The notes under the pieces are model-generated. The model did not search any database, was not told the origin of the DNA, and worked only from the letters and a program-made list of their open reading frames with translations. The translations under genes and the position numbers were made by a program. From Dissophora ornata (lineage: Eukaryota > Mortierellomycota > Mortierellomycetes > Mortierellales > Mortierellaceae), in contig MU616967.1 of NCBI GenBank assembly GCA_025201705.1, positions 1 to 29,254 of the forward strand: 29,254 nt of DNA, written 5' to 3'. Below are positions 1-10,318 of the stretch, in pieces; position 1 is the first letter of the stretch; each line of letters begins with the position of its first letter.

Positions 1-133
1 CACTACCAGCAAGAACGGGCAACGGACGAACCCTCCAGAGGGTCTTGCACTCGACGGTATCGGATAGGAGTGCTCCCTGAAGACTAGATCCGATGCCCGG
101 CCCCAAAGAGTCCTCTGCGGCACGGGTGGACAT
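1..133 (-). CDS. possible partial gene running off the left edge
   Basis: An open minus-strand frame starts at an ATG at 133-131 and runs without a stop to position 1. It encodes about 44 residues beginning MSTRAAEDSLGPGIGSS. The frame is also open upstream of this ATG. A possible splice acceptor (TTTGTAG, 160-154) lies just upstream, so the ATG could be internal to an exon starting at 153. A CCAATCAG box on the same strand lies at 186-193. The product is not recognised, and there are too few residues to judge a family. The only support is openness, ordinary codon use and the promoter-like element, so this could be chance. Confidence 0.3.
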   Translation of the reverse strand, partial: MSTRAAEDSLGPGIGSSLQGALLSDTVECKTLWRVRPLPVLAGS

Positions 134-703
134 ATCCGGAACGCTAATGTTATCTACAAACAAAACGAGAAACGATCCGAGGATGCTGATTGGAAAGGAG
201 ACATGAGAACGCACAGTTGGACCGATAGCTCTTGACGGTCCTTTGGGGGTGACGGATCGGCGCCATCGCGAGAGATATGCTTGGAGGGAGGAGGAGGAGG
301 AGGAGCACAAAGCAGCGGTGCAGGCAGGCCAGGCCGATCAGCATCAGCTGTCCGTGTCGAGCCGAGGACACGCCGCTGGGGATGAAGACCTCTTGGACTC
401 GGCAACCGGTCTTTGAGGTCTGCACTGCTTCGTGCAGACAGTACAGACAGTACAGACAATGCAGACGGTGCAACAGTGCCAGACAGTGCAGCTGTGGGGC
501 AGACACTGGTGTGTGTCGATGGACGTGTGCCGCGTATATTTTGTCTTGTTTTCCACCCACCCGCCCTGCTCTTTGCTCCTCTCCATCCTCTCTCCCCGTT
601 TCCTGTTTGCCCATTCCCTGCTTTTTTTTTCTTTTCTTCTTCTTCTTCTCTCCTCTCTCCACTCTCCAGCATCTCCACCCTCCCCTTCCACGCCCAACGC
701 ATA
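134..703. promoter_or_regulatory. intergenic/promoter region upstream of propionyl-CoA carboxylase alpha
   Basis: No convincing gene is seen. The stretch holds a GGA-rich run (285-305), CAGTACAGA-type short repeats (435-475) and a long pyrimidine tract (about 540-690, with T9 near 622). The tract leads directly to the ATG at 704 and fits the CT-rich core promoter/leader common in fungi. Several long frames are open on both strands here, but they are low in complexity (poly-K/R/E or poly-S/F/L) and mirror the pyrimidine tract. Confidence 0.5.
186..193 (-). promoter_or_regulatory. CCAAT box (CCAATCAG on minus strand)
   Basis: The plus strand reads CTGATTGG, so the minus strand reads CCAATCAG, the consensus bound by the HAP/NF-Y complex. 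It lies about 55 nt upstream of the minus-strand ATG at 133 and about 510 nt upstream of the carboxylase start. It could serve either gene. The same 8-mer occurs in the divergent promoter at 11033-11824. Confidence 0.35.
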
Positions 704-3700
704 ATGTCACTTTCGCTCGCTGCGGCCATCCCGCGCTCAGCCGGTCGCTGGGCCTGCTCCCTGACCGCGACTCGCCAGCGTCTCTTCCATTCCTCGGCCA
801 TCTCTCGCGCTGCCGCCGCATCGCCCTCGAAACAGCTCCAGGGACACAACGACTTTTCGCAGTATGGCAAGGTAATACCGGATCCCATCCTGCCACCTGC
901 CACCTGCATGCCTGGGACAACCAGCCATCTCATGAAGAAATGAAGCTGCTTTATTTTTATGAGCAGCTAAGCTGATCTGTCCCACGCTCCCTCCCCCTCC
1001 TCCCTTTGACTTTACTACCCCGCCCCCTACCTGTTTGGTACCTGCGCGCTAACTCCACTCTCCTCGGGATGAACTTTACCAAAAAAAAAAAAAAAAAATA
1101 TAATAGACCTTTGACAAAATCTTGATCGCCAACAGAGGAGAGATCGCTTGCCGCGTCATTAGGACTGCCAAGAAGATGGGCATCAAGACTGTCGCCATTC
1201 ACTCCGATGCCGATGTCAACAGCTTGCACGTTCAGCTTGCTGACGAGGCCGTCAATGTGGTATGTGAGAAACACCTGTCTTCTACGCCAGAGAAGGGAAT
1301 ACCCTCTTCTTTTTTTTTCTCTCTCTGCGAATGAATAAGCAAAAATATTGGAGCGCGTTAGAAAGAAGCCATGGATCTGCTCGCTAAAGTGTCACCAGCG
1401 AATAGTTGGATCACAGAGGGAATGACGCGCGACTCACCTTTTATTTCTTCAAATAGGGTCCCGCTCCAACATCGCAGAGTTACCTGAACGTCCCCAACAT
1501 CATCAAGGCTATCAAGGACACTGGTGCTCAGGCAGTCCATCCAGGTATAGACAAAATGTCTGCTTGCCATCGTTCTTCACACAGATCATGCCATTTTGCA
1601 TCTCTCACACGCCCTAATCAACATTTTCCTTATTGCAGGCTATGGTTTCTTGTCCGAGAACGCTACTTTTGTCAAGGCTTTGGACGAGGTCGGAGTCACC
1701 TTCATTGGACCCTCCGAGGATGCTATGGCTGCCATGGGCGACAAAATCCAGAGTAAGATCATTGCCAAAGAGTCCAAGGTGAACATCATTCCCGGATTCA
1801 ATGGTGTCGTTCGTGATGTCGAGCACGCCCTTGAGATTTGTAAGTCGAGAAAATCTCTGCTGCTTTATATGTTTTATACCACTTTTTTGTTGCCAGCTCA
1901 AGCAATAACGTAAAACTAACAATCGGGCATTTTCTTTTTTGACATGTAGCCCACGAGATCGGCTACCCAGTCATGCTCAAGGCCTCTGCTGGAGGTGGAG
2001 GAAAGGGAATGCGTATCGCCTGGAACGACGAAGAGGTCAAGGAGGGTTACAAGATGGCCAAGACCGAGTCTATGGCCTCGTTCGGCGATGACCGTCTGTT
2101 GATTGAAAAGTTTATCGACAACCCTCGCCATATTGAGATTCAGATCATTTCGGACAAGCATGGTAACACTGTAAGTCGGGATGCGGATATAATCAAAGCC
2201 TTGTTACTCTGTTGCTGTCGTGAAACGACTGCAAGGCACCCAAATCTAATATGCGCCCCCCTCTGCTTATGACGTAGCTCTATTTGCCCGAGCGCGAGTG
2301 CTCGATCCAACGCCGAAACCAAAAGGTCATCGAGGAGGCTCCTTCGACCCACATTGACGAAAAAACCCGCAAGGCAATGGGAGAGCAGGCTGTGATGTTG
2401 GCCAAGCACGTCAAGTACTCGTCTGCAGGAACAGTCGAGTTTTTGGTCGACTCTGCACGCAACTTTTACTTTTTGGAGATGAACACTCGTCTTCAGGTTG
2501 AGCACCCCATCACCGAGTACATCACTGGTATGGATCTGGTCGAGCAAATGATCCGTGTCGCTGCGGGCCAAGAGCTGGTCCCCAAGCAAGAGGATATCAA
2601 GATCAATGGTTGGGCTATCGAGTCCCGTGTCTACGCCGAGGACCCTGAAAAGTACCTGCCTTCGATCGGTCGTCTCTCAAAGTACATTGAGCCCACCTCG
2701 ACCAAAGGCCAGAACGAGGTCCGTTGCGACTCTGGTATCGTTGAGGGATCCGAGATCAGCATTTACTACGATCCTATGATCTGCAAGCTCTGCACCCATG
2801 GAGCCACCCGTGAGGAGGCTATCGAAAACATGAAGCGTGCTCTGGACTCATATGTCATCAAGGGTGTGACCCACAACATTCCTCTCCTGCGCGAGGTCGT
2901 CTCACATGATCGCTTTGGCTCTGGCAAGTACTCGACAAAGTTCTTGGCCGAGGAGTACCCAACCGGATTCAAGGGCCACGCACCCAACCCAAAGTCACTT
3001 GCTCAGCTTGCCTCCATGGCTGGTTTGATGCATGCCAAGCGCGAGCTCCGCAACTGGGCCTGGGGTCGCGGTCGGGAAGCTTTGTTGAAGGAGGATCTTC
3101 AAGGAAGGGCTCCTCACAGCTGGGAGCTCTTTATCGGTGTCCAGGGAGTGGATGAGAAGGTCCCCGTCAATGTTGAGAAGGTTGGCAAGGGCGCCAACGG
3201 TGAGGACGAGTTTGAGGTAAGCCAAAAAAAAAAAATTGTACAGCGTCCAGAAGGACTTTTTTCACTTTTGGGGAGAGTTCTAACCCCCACCCACCTTTTT
3301 TTTTAACCCTCGGCATTGAAATAGATCCACACCCCTGGCATGGCACCATTCAAGACCTCGGCCCACTGGCCTTTGGAGTCACCCTTGATCACCAACAAGT
3401 TTGACGACGGTGAAGAGGTCACGCTTCAGTACCTGGACACTCTTCCCGTCGGTTTCCGTGTCCAGCACTTGGGTACCAAATTCGACATTACGGTCAACAA
3501 CCCAGCACAGCATGCCCTGTCAAAATATATGCCCATCAAGGAAAAGGCCTCGACCACAAACATGATTCTTTCACCCATGCCCGGATCTGTGGTCTCGGTG
3601 GACGTCAAGGTCGGTGATGTGGTGGCTGAGGGCACGGCGGTGGCGACCATTGAGGCTATGAAGATGGCCAATGTCTTGCGCTCCGTCCGTGCGGGTGTGG

Positions 3701-3801
3701 TCAAGAGTGTGAAGGTTCAGCCTGGTGACTCTGTTGCTGGAGATGAACTCCTGATCGAGTTTGAGGAGGAGGCCAAGGAGCCTGCCAAGGAGAAGAAATA
3801 G
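704..3801 (+). CDS. PCCA: propionyl-CoA carboxylase alpha subunit, mitochondrial (biotin-carboxylating)
   Basis: Seven exons: 704-871, 1107-1259, 1457-1544, 1639-1839, 1950-2170, 2278-3216, 3325-3801. All borders are GT-AG and the joined product has 748 residues. The enzyme carries biotin, carboxylates it with ATP and bicarbonate, and with a beta subunit converts propionyl-CoA to methylmalonyl-CoA in mitochondria. Residues 1-45 are an Arg/Ser/Ala-rich presequence (RLFHSSAIS). Then come the biotin carboxylase motif [23 protein letters not shown] (135-144), the ATP-grasp glycine loop [10 protein letters not shown] (215-224) and [11 protein letters not shown] (344-354). The C-terminal biotinyl domain has EAMKM with Lys703 as the biotin site. 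[14 protein letters not shown] and DNPRHIEIQ, together with the [12 protein letters not shown] region, favour the propionyl-CoA over the 3-methylcrotonyl-CoA enzyme; length agrees (human about 728). The beta subunit is not in the window. Intron 1 carries an 18-A tract just before its acceptor. Confidence 0.93.
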
Positions 3802-3978
3802 ACGTTCGTTGTTTTTTTTATGGGACAGTTTACAAGTACATTCATATTCATAAAGGAGGGGAGAGAGAGATACAACAAAACCAAAAGTAAAAAGCGCGAT
3901 TCGAAAAATGCATAGTAGGCGATTTGTGTATGGTATGTATGTTACGGTGTATTCCACAATCCTTCTCGCCAGAGAGAA

Positions 3979-6301
3979 CTAGGCTGGCCGTTGCTGCTTC
4001 TTCAAGAGATTGCGCTTCCGTGCAACCGTCAGGAGGGGTGTCCGTTCAGTGTCCAAAGGCAATGATGGTGCAGCGACGCACTTTTCAGGACTCTTGGCCT
4101 TGCTGAAGCCGAATATGGAAGTAGCGACAACAGCAGCAGCGGCATCATTTTCATCCGTTTCCTTCAAATCATGCCGGGTATGAACGCTTTCCACAGCTCT
4201 TCCTTTGCCCTTGTCCGGCCGCATTTCCTCCGCAGCTTTGATCTTGCCCTTGTCCTTGTCCTTTCCCTTGTCTTTACTCTTCTCCTCCTTGTCCTTCACA
4301 TCGCCCTTCTCGTGATTGCAGTCGCCTGCAAGTCGAGTGTCCACAGCAAGAGCATCGTCCACAGTCAGAGTGTTTTGAAAAGAAAAGAACCGACTTTGAA
4401 CAATGGGTGGGTCAATCGGCTGCAAGGGTCCGCATTTCACGCTGATATGTCGCTTTGGTTCCTTGGACGACTTTTCACTCGAACTGCTTCGTTGCAGTCT
4501 AGATTTTGTGTGTGTTAAAGGCGTACCCGCCAAAAGTACACGTCCTTCTGACTCGACCCTTGCACACGAGGAATCAGGCAGGGGTGTTGTTCGTGGCGAT
4601 AGCGAGGAAGGGTCATGTACAGTCTGCGATAGATGGTCTGAAATCTCCTTCTTCCCCTCGACCGGTTTGGTGTCATTTGGCAGCCTTGTCTTGACGGACT
4701 TCAGTTTTTTGCTCATCGTAGGCTTGGTTGCCACCGCGAGTGGCTCGCTCAGAGTCGCTTCAAGTTTCCGTTTCGTTTCAGAGATGGGGATTTCTGTGGA
4801 GGCAACGGTGTCACTCAAGGATGGATAGGTGGTTCCAGATGTAATACATACGTTGTTGTTGTTGTTGTTGTTTTCGATGCGTTCCAATCCTTTGGTTTCT
4901 GTTGAAATCAACGCCTTGTTTCCATCCTCGATTTCATCCATGTGAATGCTTGCGTCTTTTCCGTACGACAGAGTAGCTGTAACTACAGGTCGTTCAGTGG
5001 CTGTCACTTCCATTTCTGAGCTCGGGTTGTTGGTGATGTTGGGGTCAGCTACAGCTACCACGTTCGCTCTCTTTGATTTAAGGCTTGGTTTCTTTAGCAA
5101 AGGCTTTGTCAATGACCTTCTTTCCATAACGCTCACTTGTAAAGGAATGCTCGATGTTGAGAACGATGTGGACAACTCAGAAGCTCGAGATGATCCTGTA
5201 TGGGATGACATTGATGTAGACATAAAAGTCGACGACGACGACGACGACGACGACGACGGCGTGGGCAGAAGCGGCCTTGTGGACCCTGAGGAATTTGTAG
5301 AAGTTTCCAGCTCATGTAGTCTAATCACCGTGGATTCACTGTCTAGTGGTTGGTCCTGTGAAAATGAGATGATGTATAGTAGGAGAGGGTGAGATCCTTG
5401 TTCAAACTGATGTATGCTGACTACAAACGCTGACACCGCGCAAATATTTACCTCCGATGACTGTCCAGTTGATCCAGATTCCCCATTTTCTATGGCAAAC
5501 CGTTTTGTGAACTCGCGAGCCTTTTGGTTGAACAACTCTCTGTTCTCGTTGAACTCATTTGCCTATTGAAAGAAACCAAACAAAAAAAAATGCCTGTTTA
5601 TTGCCTGAACGTAGTAAAGTGTCCACTCAGTTAATGCGCCTGCCCCAATGCTGCGATAAGCACTTACGACTTCCACCAGCAGCGGATCATCTGGGTTGGG
5701 GTTGGCGAGCAGAATTCTCAAGGACATTAGCATAGTCGTGATACTAATAGCAGGCCCCCAGGTACCTTTTGGTGGGCACTTTAAGATGTTGAGGCAGATA
5801 CGGCCTTGGTCATCAATGTTGGGGTGGTAAACTCTGGTGAGGAACTGGCATCGCGGTGGCTCAAACGGGTATCTAGAAGAAAAGAGAAAAAAAACATGAC
5901 CCAGGGTTATACCAGTGGTCAGTGTCAAGTGCATGCTCGGCGTAACAGTGGAGATTTTTTTTTACTTTCCAGAAATGAAAGGGACTCACCTTTCTGGAAT
6001 GTGAATCTCAATCTTAAAGGTTCCTCCTTCATAAGGTGTTTCTGTTGGGCCGTTCAGCTCTGTTGCAAGGGAGATGTGAATCAGTGTGAGAATGGATGCA
6101 TCGACCTCTTCTTTGCCTCGGTCCTCCCCCTCCCCCCCATGTCGATTAACGGGCGAACAATGGTGTAAAAGGTGTACCAGCTTGCAGATGCACAATGTTG
6201 TCGTTCAGGGGATAGCAAATGGCGCCCTGGGGAGGAGAGATCTCCAGGTCCCTGAGTTCCTTCCTCATTCGGATCAGGATCCGCTTCTCGACTGTTGCCA
6301 T
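3979..6301 (-). CDS. UBE2T-like ubiquitin-conjugating enzyme E2 with long C-terminal extension
   Basis: Exons on the minus strand: 6301-6178, 6059-5990, 5872-5668, 5562-5452, 5355-3979; product 628 residues. Residues 1-160 form a UBC fold: the start MATVEKRILIRMRKEL, IPERYPFEPP (62-71), HPN (81-83), the catalytic Cys91 in GRICLNIL and NPNPDDPL. These motifs fit UBE2T (FANCT), which monoubiquitinates FANCD2/FANCI with FANCL, better than other E2s. Human UBE2T ends near residue 197; here about 460 further residues follow. The tail is Ser/Thr/Lys-rich and probably disordered, with poly-Ser near 203-213, poly-Asn near 332-338 and a Lys/Asp/Glu block near 515-545. The last intron (5451-5356) is 96 nt and has no in-frame stop, so a retained-intron isoform with 32 more residues is possible. 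The gene converges on the carboxylase with a 177-bp gap. Confidence 0.88.
4852..4871. repeat. (GTT)n trinucleotide repeat, coding poly-Asn
   Basis: Tandem GTT on the plus strand reads AAC on the coding minus strand and encodes a short poly-Asn run in the tail of the UBE2T-like E2. It is likely length-variable. Confidence 0.8.
5230..5258. repeat. (GAC)n trinucleotide repeat, coding poly-Ser
   Basis: About nine tandem GAC units on the plus strand read TCG on the minus strand and encode a run of about ten serines in the tail of the UBE2T-like E2. Confidence 0.8.
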
Positions 6302-6572
6302 TGTCGCACTGTGGAAAAACTATGCTGTTGCCGGGGGGGAGATACAGGAACGAGGAACGGAGGAGACGAGATGACGAGATGGATGGGGTCGAGTGTAAGA
6401 AGAAAAAAAAAAATGGTGGCAATTCTTGTAGTGCTACCTACGCGCGAGAAATGAAAAAACGCGTGTTTGAGCAAAAAAAAAAAAAAAAATACCAGAAATT
6501 TCGTCATGAAAAGTCCGCGTATTTCCTCAAAAGCCGAGAGAGGACCCGGGGGCACGACTGACTTGTACAAGG

Positions 6573-7024
6573 ATGAAATCTACCTTTTCCTCCGTCAAGG
6601 CAGGTCGCCGAAGAAGCCTCCGCAAAGCTCCCAGGAACACCAAAGTAGCTCTTTCGACCCTTTCCAACTCAGGGGTCGCAGAGATCGATATCGCGCCTCT
6701 GATTCGTTACATCTGTATGAAATACCTCGTATCACCGATGACACCAATGCGCTTCGGGATGTGTGCCCTCCTGGTGAGTCCTCCATGTTCGGTCCATGGC
6801 TCGACGATGTGCTGGAACGAAAGATAGACTACAACTATATAAAACTACCTGTTTAGCTCAGAGCAGAGCACAACATGATGCTGTCGTTTTCCTCACCGAC
6901 CTTGCTCCTCCAGTTGATCCACATGTTGTTCGCTCAGCTGGCGTTCTTGTTACTGCTGCCATCATTCTCCCATTTCCTGCTGAGGGTAACGGCTCTTGCA
7001 GCTGATGAAGCTACTGAGGTCTAG
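6573..7024 (+). CDS. small two-exon gene candidate, unknown product
   Basis: Exons 6573-6773 and 6857-7024 join in phase 0 across a well-formed 83-nt intron (donor GTGAGT, acceptor TGTTTAG) to give 122 residues. The N-terminal part is basic (residues 10-25, KAGRRRSLRKAPRNTK). The C-terminal half is strongly hydrophobic (a Leu-rich stretch around residues 75-112) and could hold one or two membrane helices. I do not recognise the family. A second frame, open from 6467, also crosses the same intron and continues as an Ala/Val/Pro-rich sequence to a stop near 7005, so the reading frame is uncertain. The gene would be divergent from the UBE2T-like E2, with 271 bp between starts. The intron is better supported than the protein. 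Confidence 0.3.
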
Positions 7025-8088
7025 GTCGGGAAGAATGAAGAGTCAATGGAGACAGTGGAGACAGTGGAGTAGGGAATGGAAATCCAAATGTCGTAGATTT
7101 TTTTTAAAGACGCGTTTTGGCCTTCAAACAGCCGCGCATGCCCACAACAGGTAGAGTATTCAGCAATGCAATTTACAGGCGGGAGGTGGGGGACTATTCT
7201 ACATACGCATCTTCTGACCCATGGACCCCGTGTTCACCCGCATGTACTGCATAATCCAGTCCATTTTTTTGACGATTGACGCATGACATCGTGCAACACA
7301 AATTGTGCCTTGAATGTGTGTATCTGAAGAAGCCCTTGGTTCACTTCTCTTGACCGCACTTTTGACTCGACTCTTTTAAAACAGCTGCTTTTACCGCTCG
7401 CATAAAGCGATTTCACATCTTCACAAGGTATCAGCAGTTTGCAGAAATGGACTCGTAGAGGGAGAGAGATGGGCCATGATTTTGTAGTTCCATTCGAGAA
7501 CCACGAACTAACCTCTTCTACCGAGAATCGACTCTGCGTGAGTCTGTCGAGAAAGGATCTTTATCCCTGTTAGAAAAAAACCAAGTGTGTAGAACTGCGA
7601 TGTATACGGCAAACGAAGCTGTTTTGCCATTAGTCTTTCCTTATCTCTCTCTCTCTCTCTCAGGACAGTTTATCGATAAAGAGCCATGATATGGATGAAA
7701 GACTGGCCTGTTCAATACTCGTCTATTCAATCTAGAGAATCGTTCTGCTGAAGATCTTTGCGCCCAAAGGTTATCCATCGGCATTGGCGCGGGTGACTGC
7801 CACGCGCAGCACTGTCTGTCTAGGACCCTTGCTCTAGCGCACACTCCAGAACCTTGATGATTGAGTTTTTGAGTTTTTTTTTTATTTTTATTTCCAATGC
7901 AAGCTTTGGGCGTGAATACAGCAGGACACATTTTTTTAAAAGGTAGTGGTCATAATGAAAAACACGGCACGGATTTTGAACCGATAGAAAAAAAAAAAAA
8001 GTTTGAGATATAATGAAAAAGAAGAAAGAAAAAGGTGTCCATGAAAGATGTTACGGGGGGTGAGTGTGTGTATCATTGATTTTTTTTG
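7025..8088. other. 1.06-kb intergenic region, no gene recognised
   Basis: No frame on either strand resembles a known protein and none is longer than about 96 codons. The stretch contains a (TC)9 microsatellite (7644-7661), several A/T homopolymers (for example near 7868, 7988 and 8079) and nothing resembling a tRNA B box. The right part should hold the 3' UTR of the phosphatase gene. Confidence 0.5.
7644..7661. repeat. (TC)9 microsatellite
   Basis: A perfect TC dinucleotide run in the intergenic region. Confidence 0.85.
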
Positions 8089-9848
8089 TTACAAAAAGTA
8101 CTGGTTTCCGCCGCCGCCGGATGTCTGGGTATGTTGAACTTCTACAGCTTGAAAGATCTTGAAGTTGGTCTCGTCCACGGTGGGGCCATCTAGTTTTAGG
8201 ATCGCCGCAACATTGCCGCATCTGTAACAATAGTTGGGGGCCGACCAAACTGCAGTAGTGAAAATGTTGATTTTGATGTTAGTACTTATTCTTATTATCA
8301 TTTCCTCTCTCCAAGGACTGATAGAATGATGCTTACCTGTGACAAGATTGTCATCTGGAAACATGTACTTGAATCCTTCCTGTACAAGCTGATGTGCACG
8401 CGCAATAAGATTGAGACCGTTGACATGGTTGAACTCGCTCGTTACTTTGGCGCCAAACAACCATCCTGCTCCTCGTGGACTCACTCCCCAACCATCAATG
8501 TCATCAGGGTCAGACCACATCAGATCTAGACAGATAGAGCAAAAAAAAGTCATTAGGATCACCATATAACATCTTCTAATGTCAAAAAACAAACCATTGG
8601 GTCAACATAAAGGCTAGCGCACGCACCACAGAAGGCTCCCTCGTGCGGAATCTCCTGGCATCTTTGGATGGTGCGGATTTGATCCAATGTCCTGACATCT
8701 GGCGAGAGTCCTCCGTGAACACACAACACGCGGCCATCCACAATCTATCCCAAAGTGCATATAATCAAAGCTGAATTAGAAAAACATGATTATGGCTATG
8801 ATGCTATCGGCTCCTCTCCTGTGCTTCCGAAATTTATCCTTCATGCACTTACAGCAGCCAGCGTCAAGTAGTCAAACACCTGACAACAGTACTTCCAGAC
8901 ATTTGCGTTGCCGTACTTGGTCTGACATTCGTCTACGAGGTTAAACAGCGTTTAGTTGCTAGCTAGGACAAAAAAATGTATAGCCCACTCGACAACAAAA
9001 AGTTTCCCATCTATTGCCTCCGAGTACATCTTTTACGCACCATAAAATCCATAAACCTGGGTGATCTGTCTGCTCTCGTGGTTTCCTCGAAGGAGTGTAA
9101 TCTTGTCTGGCCATCTATGATGTTGAAAAAGCATTATAGTTAGTACTACTGCTAGTAGAGGGGGTGGTGGTCCTGTGTGATATTGACTTTCTGCACATGC
9201 ATCAACGTGACGAAGGAAGGGGGTCAATGCCCTGCTGCTGCTATTTACCTTGCTTTGAGCACCATCAGGAGTGTAAACGTTTCCAAACTATTGAATCCAC
9301 GGTCGACAAAATCGCCCTACAGTAGTATCAAGGATGACAATGTCAGTTGTGGGACCATGTCGGTTCGTTACATGTGTAAAGCACGTCCCCCCCATCGGGT
9401 TTGGGCAACTGCAAATGTGTTTCTGGTGTAAAAAAAAAAAAAAGACATGATGTGCATCCATACCATGAAGATGTAGTTCGTTTCTGGGATCTCGCCTCCG
9501 ACTCTGAACAGCTCCATCAAGTCAAAGAACTGTCCGTGGATATCTCCGCAGACAGTGACGGGCGAACGGACAGGTTGGATGTTAGATTCCTCCATCAACA
9601 GTTCCTTGACCTACGGACGGACAAAGAGATTTTATATATGCATCGGTCTGGGGGGTGAGCTGCGATGCGTCTCTGAGCATCGAATTAATGAGCGTCTCTT
9701 GCACGAGCGCGTGTCCCCCCGGTGATGGGGAGGGTCTAAAACTGTGAACAATGAGCGGAATTACCATCTCGCAGAGCTTTTTGATCTCTAGCTCTGGCAG
9801 GGGCTGGCATTGTCGAACAGTCTCGAGCCATTCGTCGGGGCCGGGCAT
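8089..9848 (-). CDS. SIT4: Sit4/PP6-type serine/threonine protein phosphatase catalytic subunit
   Basis: Eight exons on the minus strand: 9848-9765, 9610-9464, 9316-9249, 9114-9041, 8932-8853, 8744-8627, 8525-8337, 8249-8089; product 306 residues. It dephosphorylates Ser/Thr using a two-metal centre. Metal and active-site motifs are all present: GDIHG (50-54), GDFVDRG (78-84), GNHE (110-113), the HGG His161 and ARAHQ His235, plus [11 protein letters not shown] near 256-266. The PP2A-family tail YFL (304-306), the carboxymethylation site, is intact. The start [23 protein letters not shown] and [15 protein letters not shown] match yeast Sit4 (311 residues) rather than PP2A, PP4 or Ppg1. In yeast, Sit4 works with SAP subunits in G1/S, TOR and ER-Golgi signalling. 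Seven short introns (87-154 nt) are unusual compared with yeast. A GGT/GGC-encoded GGGG stretch precedes the terminus. Confidence 0.95.
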
Positions 9849-10318
9849 AATGTGGGATGTGGTGGGTGGGTTTGCGGTTTTGCGCTGTTGTTGCTTTTTG
9901 TTGCTATGGCTCCGAGTTGCAAAGAGACACAGGAATGCAGAAATGAGGAGGGGGAGGCTAGAGCAGGAATGAGGAAAAAGGGGGGATGACTCGATGAGCG
10001 TAGCTGTTCCTGAGGCGCGCTTCGATCCGAGTCGAGAATGTATAAATGTAAATGGGCAAGCAACGAAGCTGCAGCTGCCGTGTGCCGCTCTGTCTGTCCA
10101 TCTTCACAGGTTTTTGCCCCTGTGAGCCACGCGATAGCAGCACAATGCTACTAGCACGTCACCCAGTCGGTCAGCGACTATTGGCGGTGGGATTTATTGC
10201 TTCTCGGAGGAAATAAGTATTCACTGCACCATTCGACGTTTTCTATTCCTTTTATGCTCGCGCACTGGGCACTACAAAAAGAGCTGCAACAGACAGGACC
10301 TGCACTTTGCTTGTCCTC
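9849..10318. promoter_or_regulatory. promoter/spacer between the Sit4-type phosphatase and the Vfa1-like gene
   Basis: This 470-bp stretch lies between two tandem minus-strand genes. It must hold the 3' end of the Vfa1-like gene and the promoter of the phosphatase. A CCAAT pentamer on the minus strand (10180-10184) lies about 335 nt upstream of the phosphatase ATG. No other gene is supported. Confidence 0.4.

Noticed and set aside
150..975. Several long open frames on both strands before the carboxylase gene
   Set aside because: They overlap each other, are poly-Lys/Glu/Arg or poly-Ser/Phe/Leu in composition, and mirror the pyrimidine tract. One runs into PCCA exon 1 in another frame.
4354..4392. 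QSRFFSF segment in the E2 tail as a PCNA-interacting (PIP) box
   Set aside because: The spacing does not fit the Q-x-x-hydrophobic-x-x-aromatic-aromatic pattern.
4171..5392. Plus-strand open frames opposite the E2 tail
   Set aside because: They are antisense shadows of the long Ser/Lys-rich exon, including an Asp run that is just the complement of the Ser codons.
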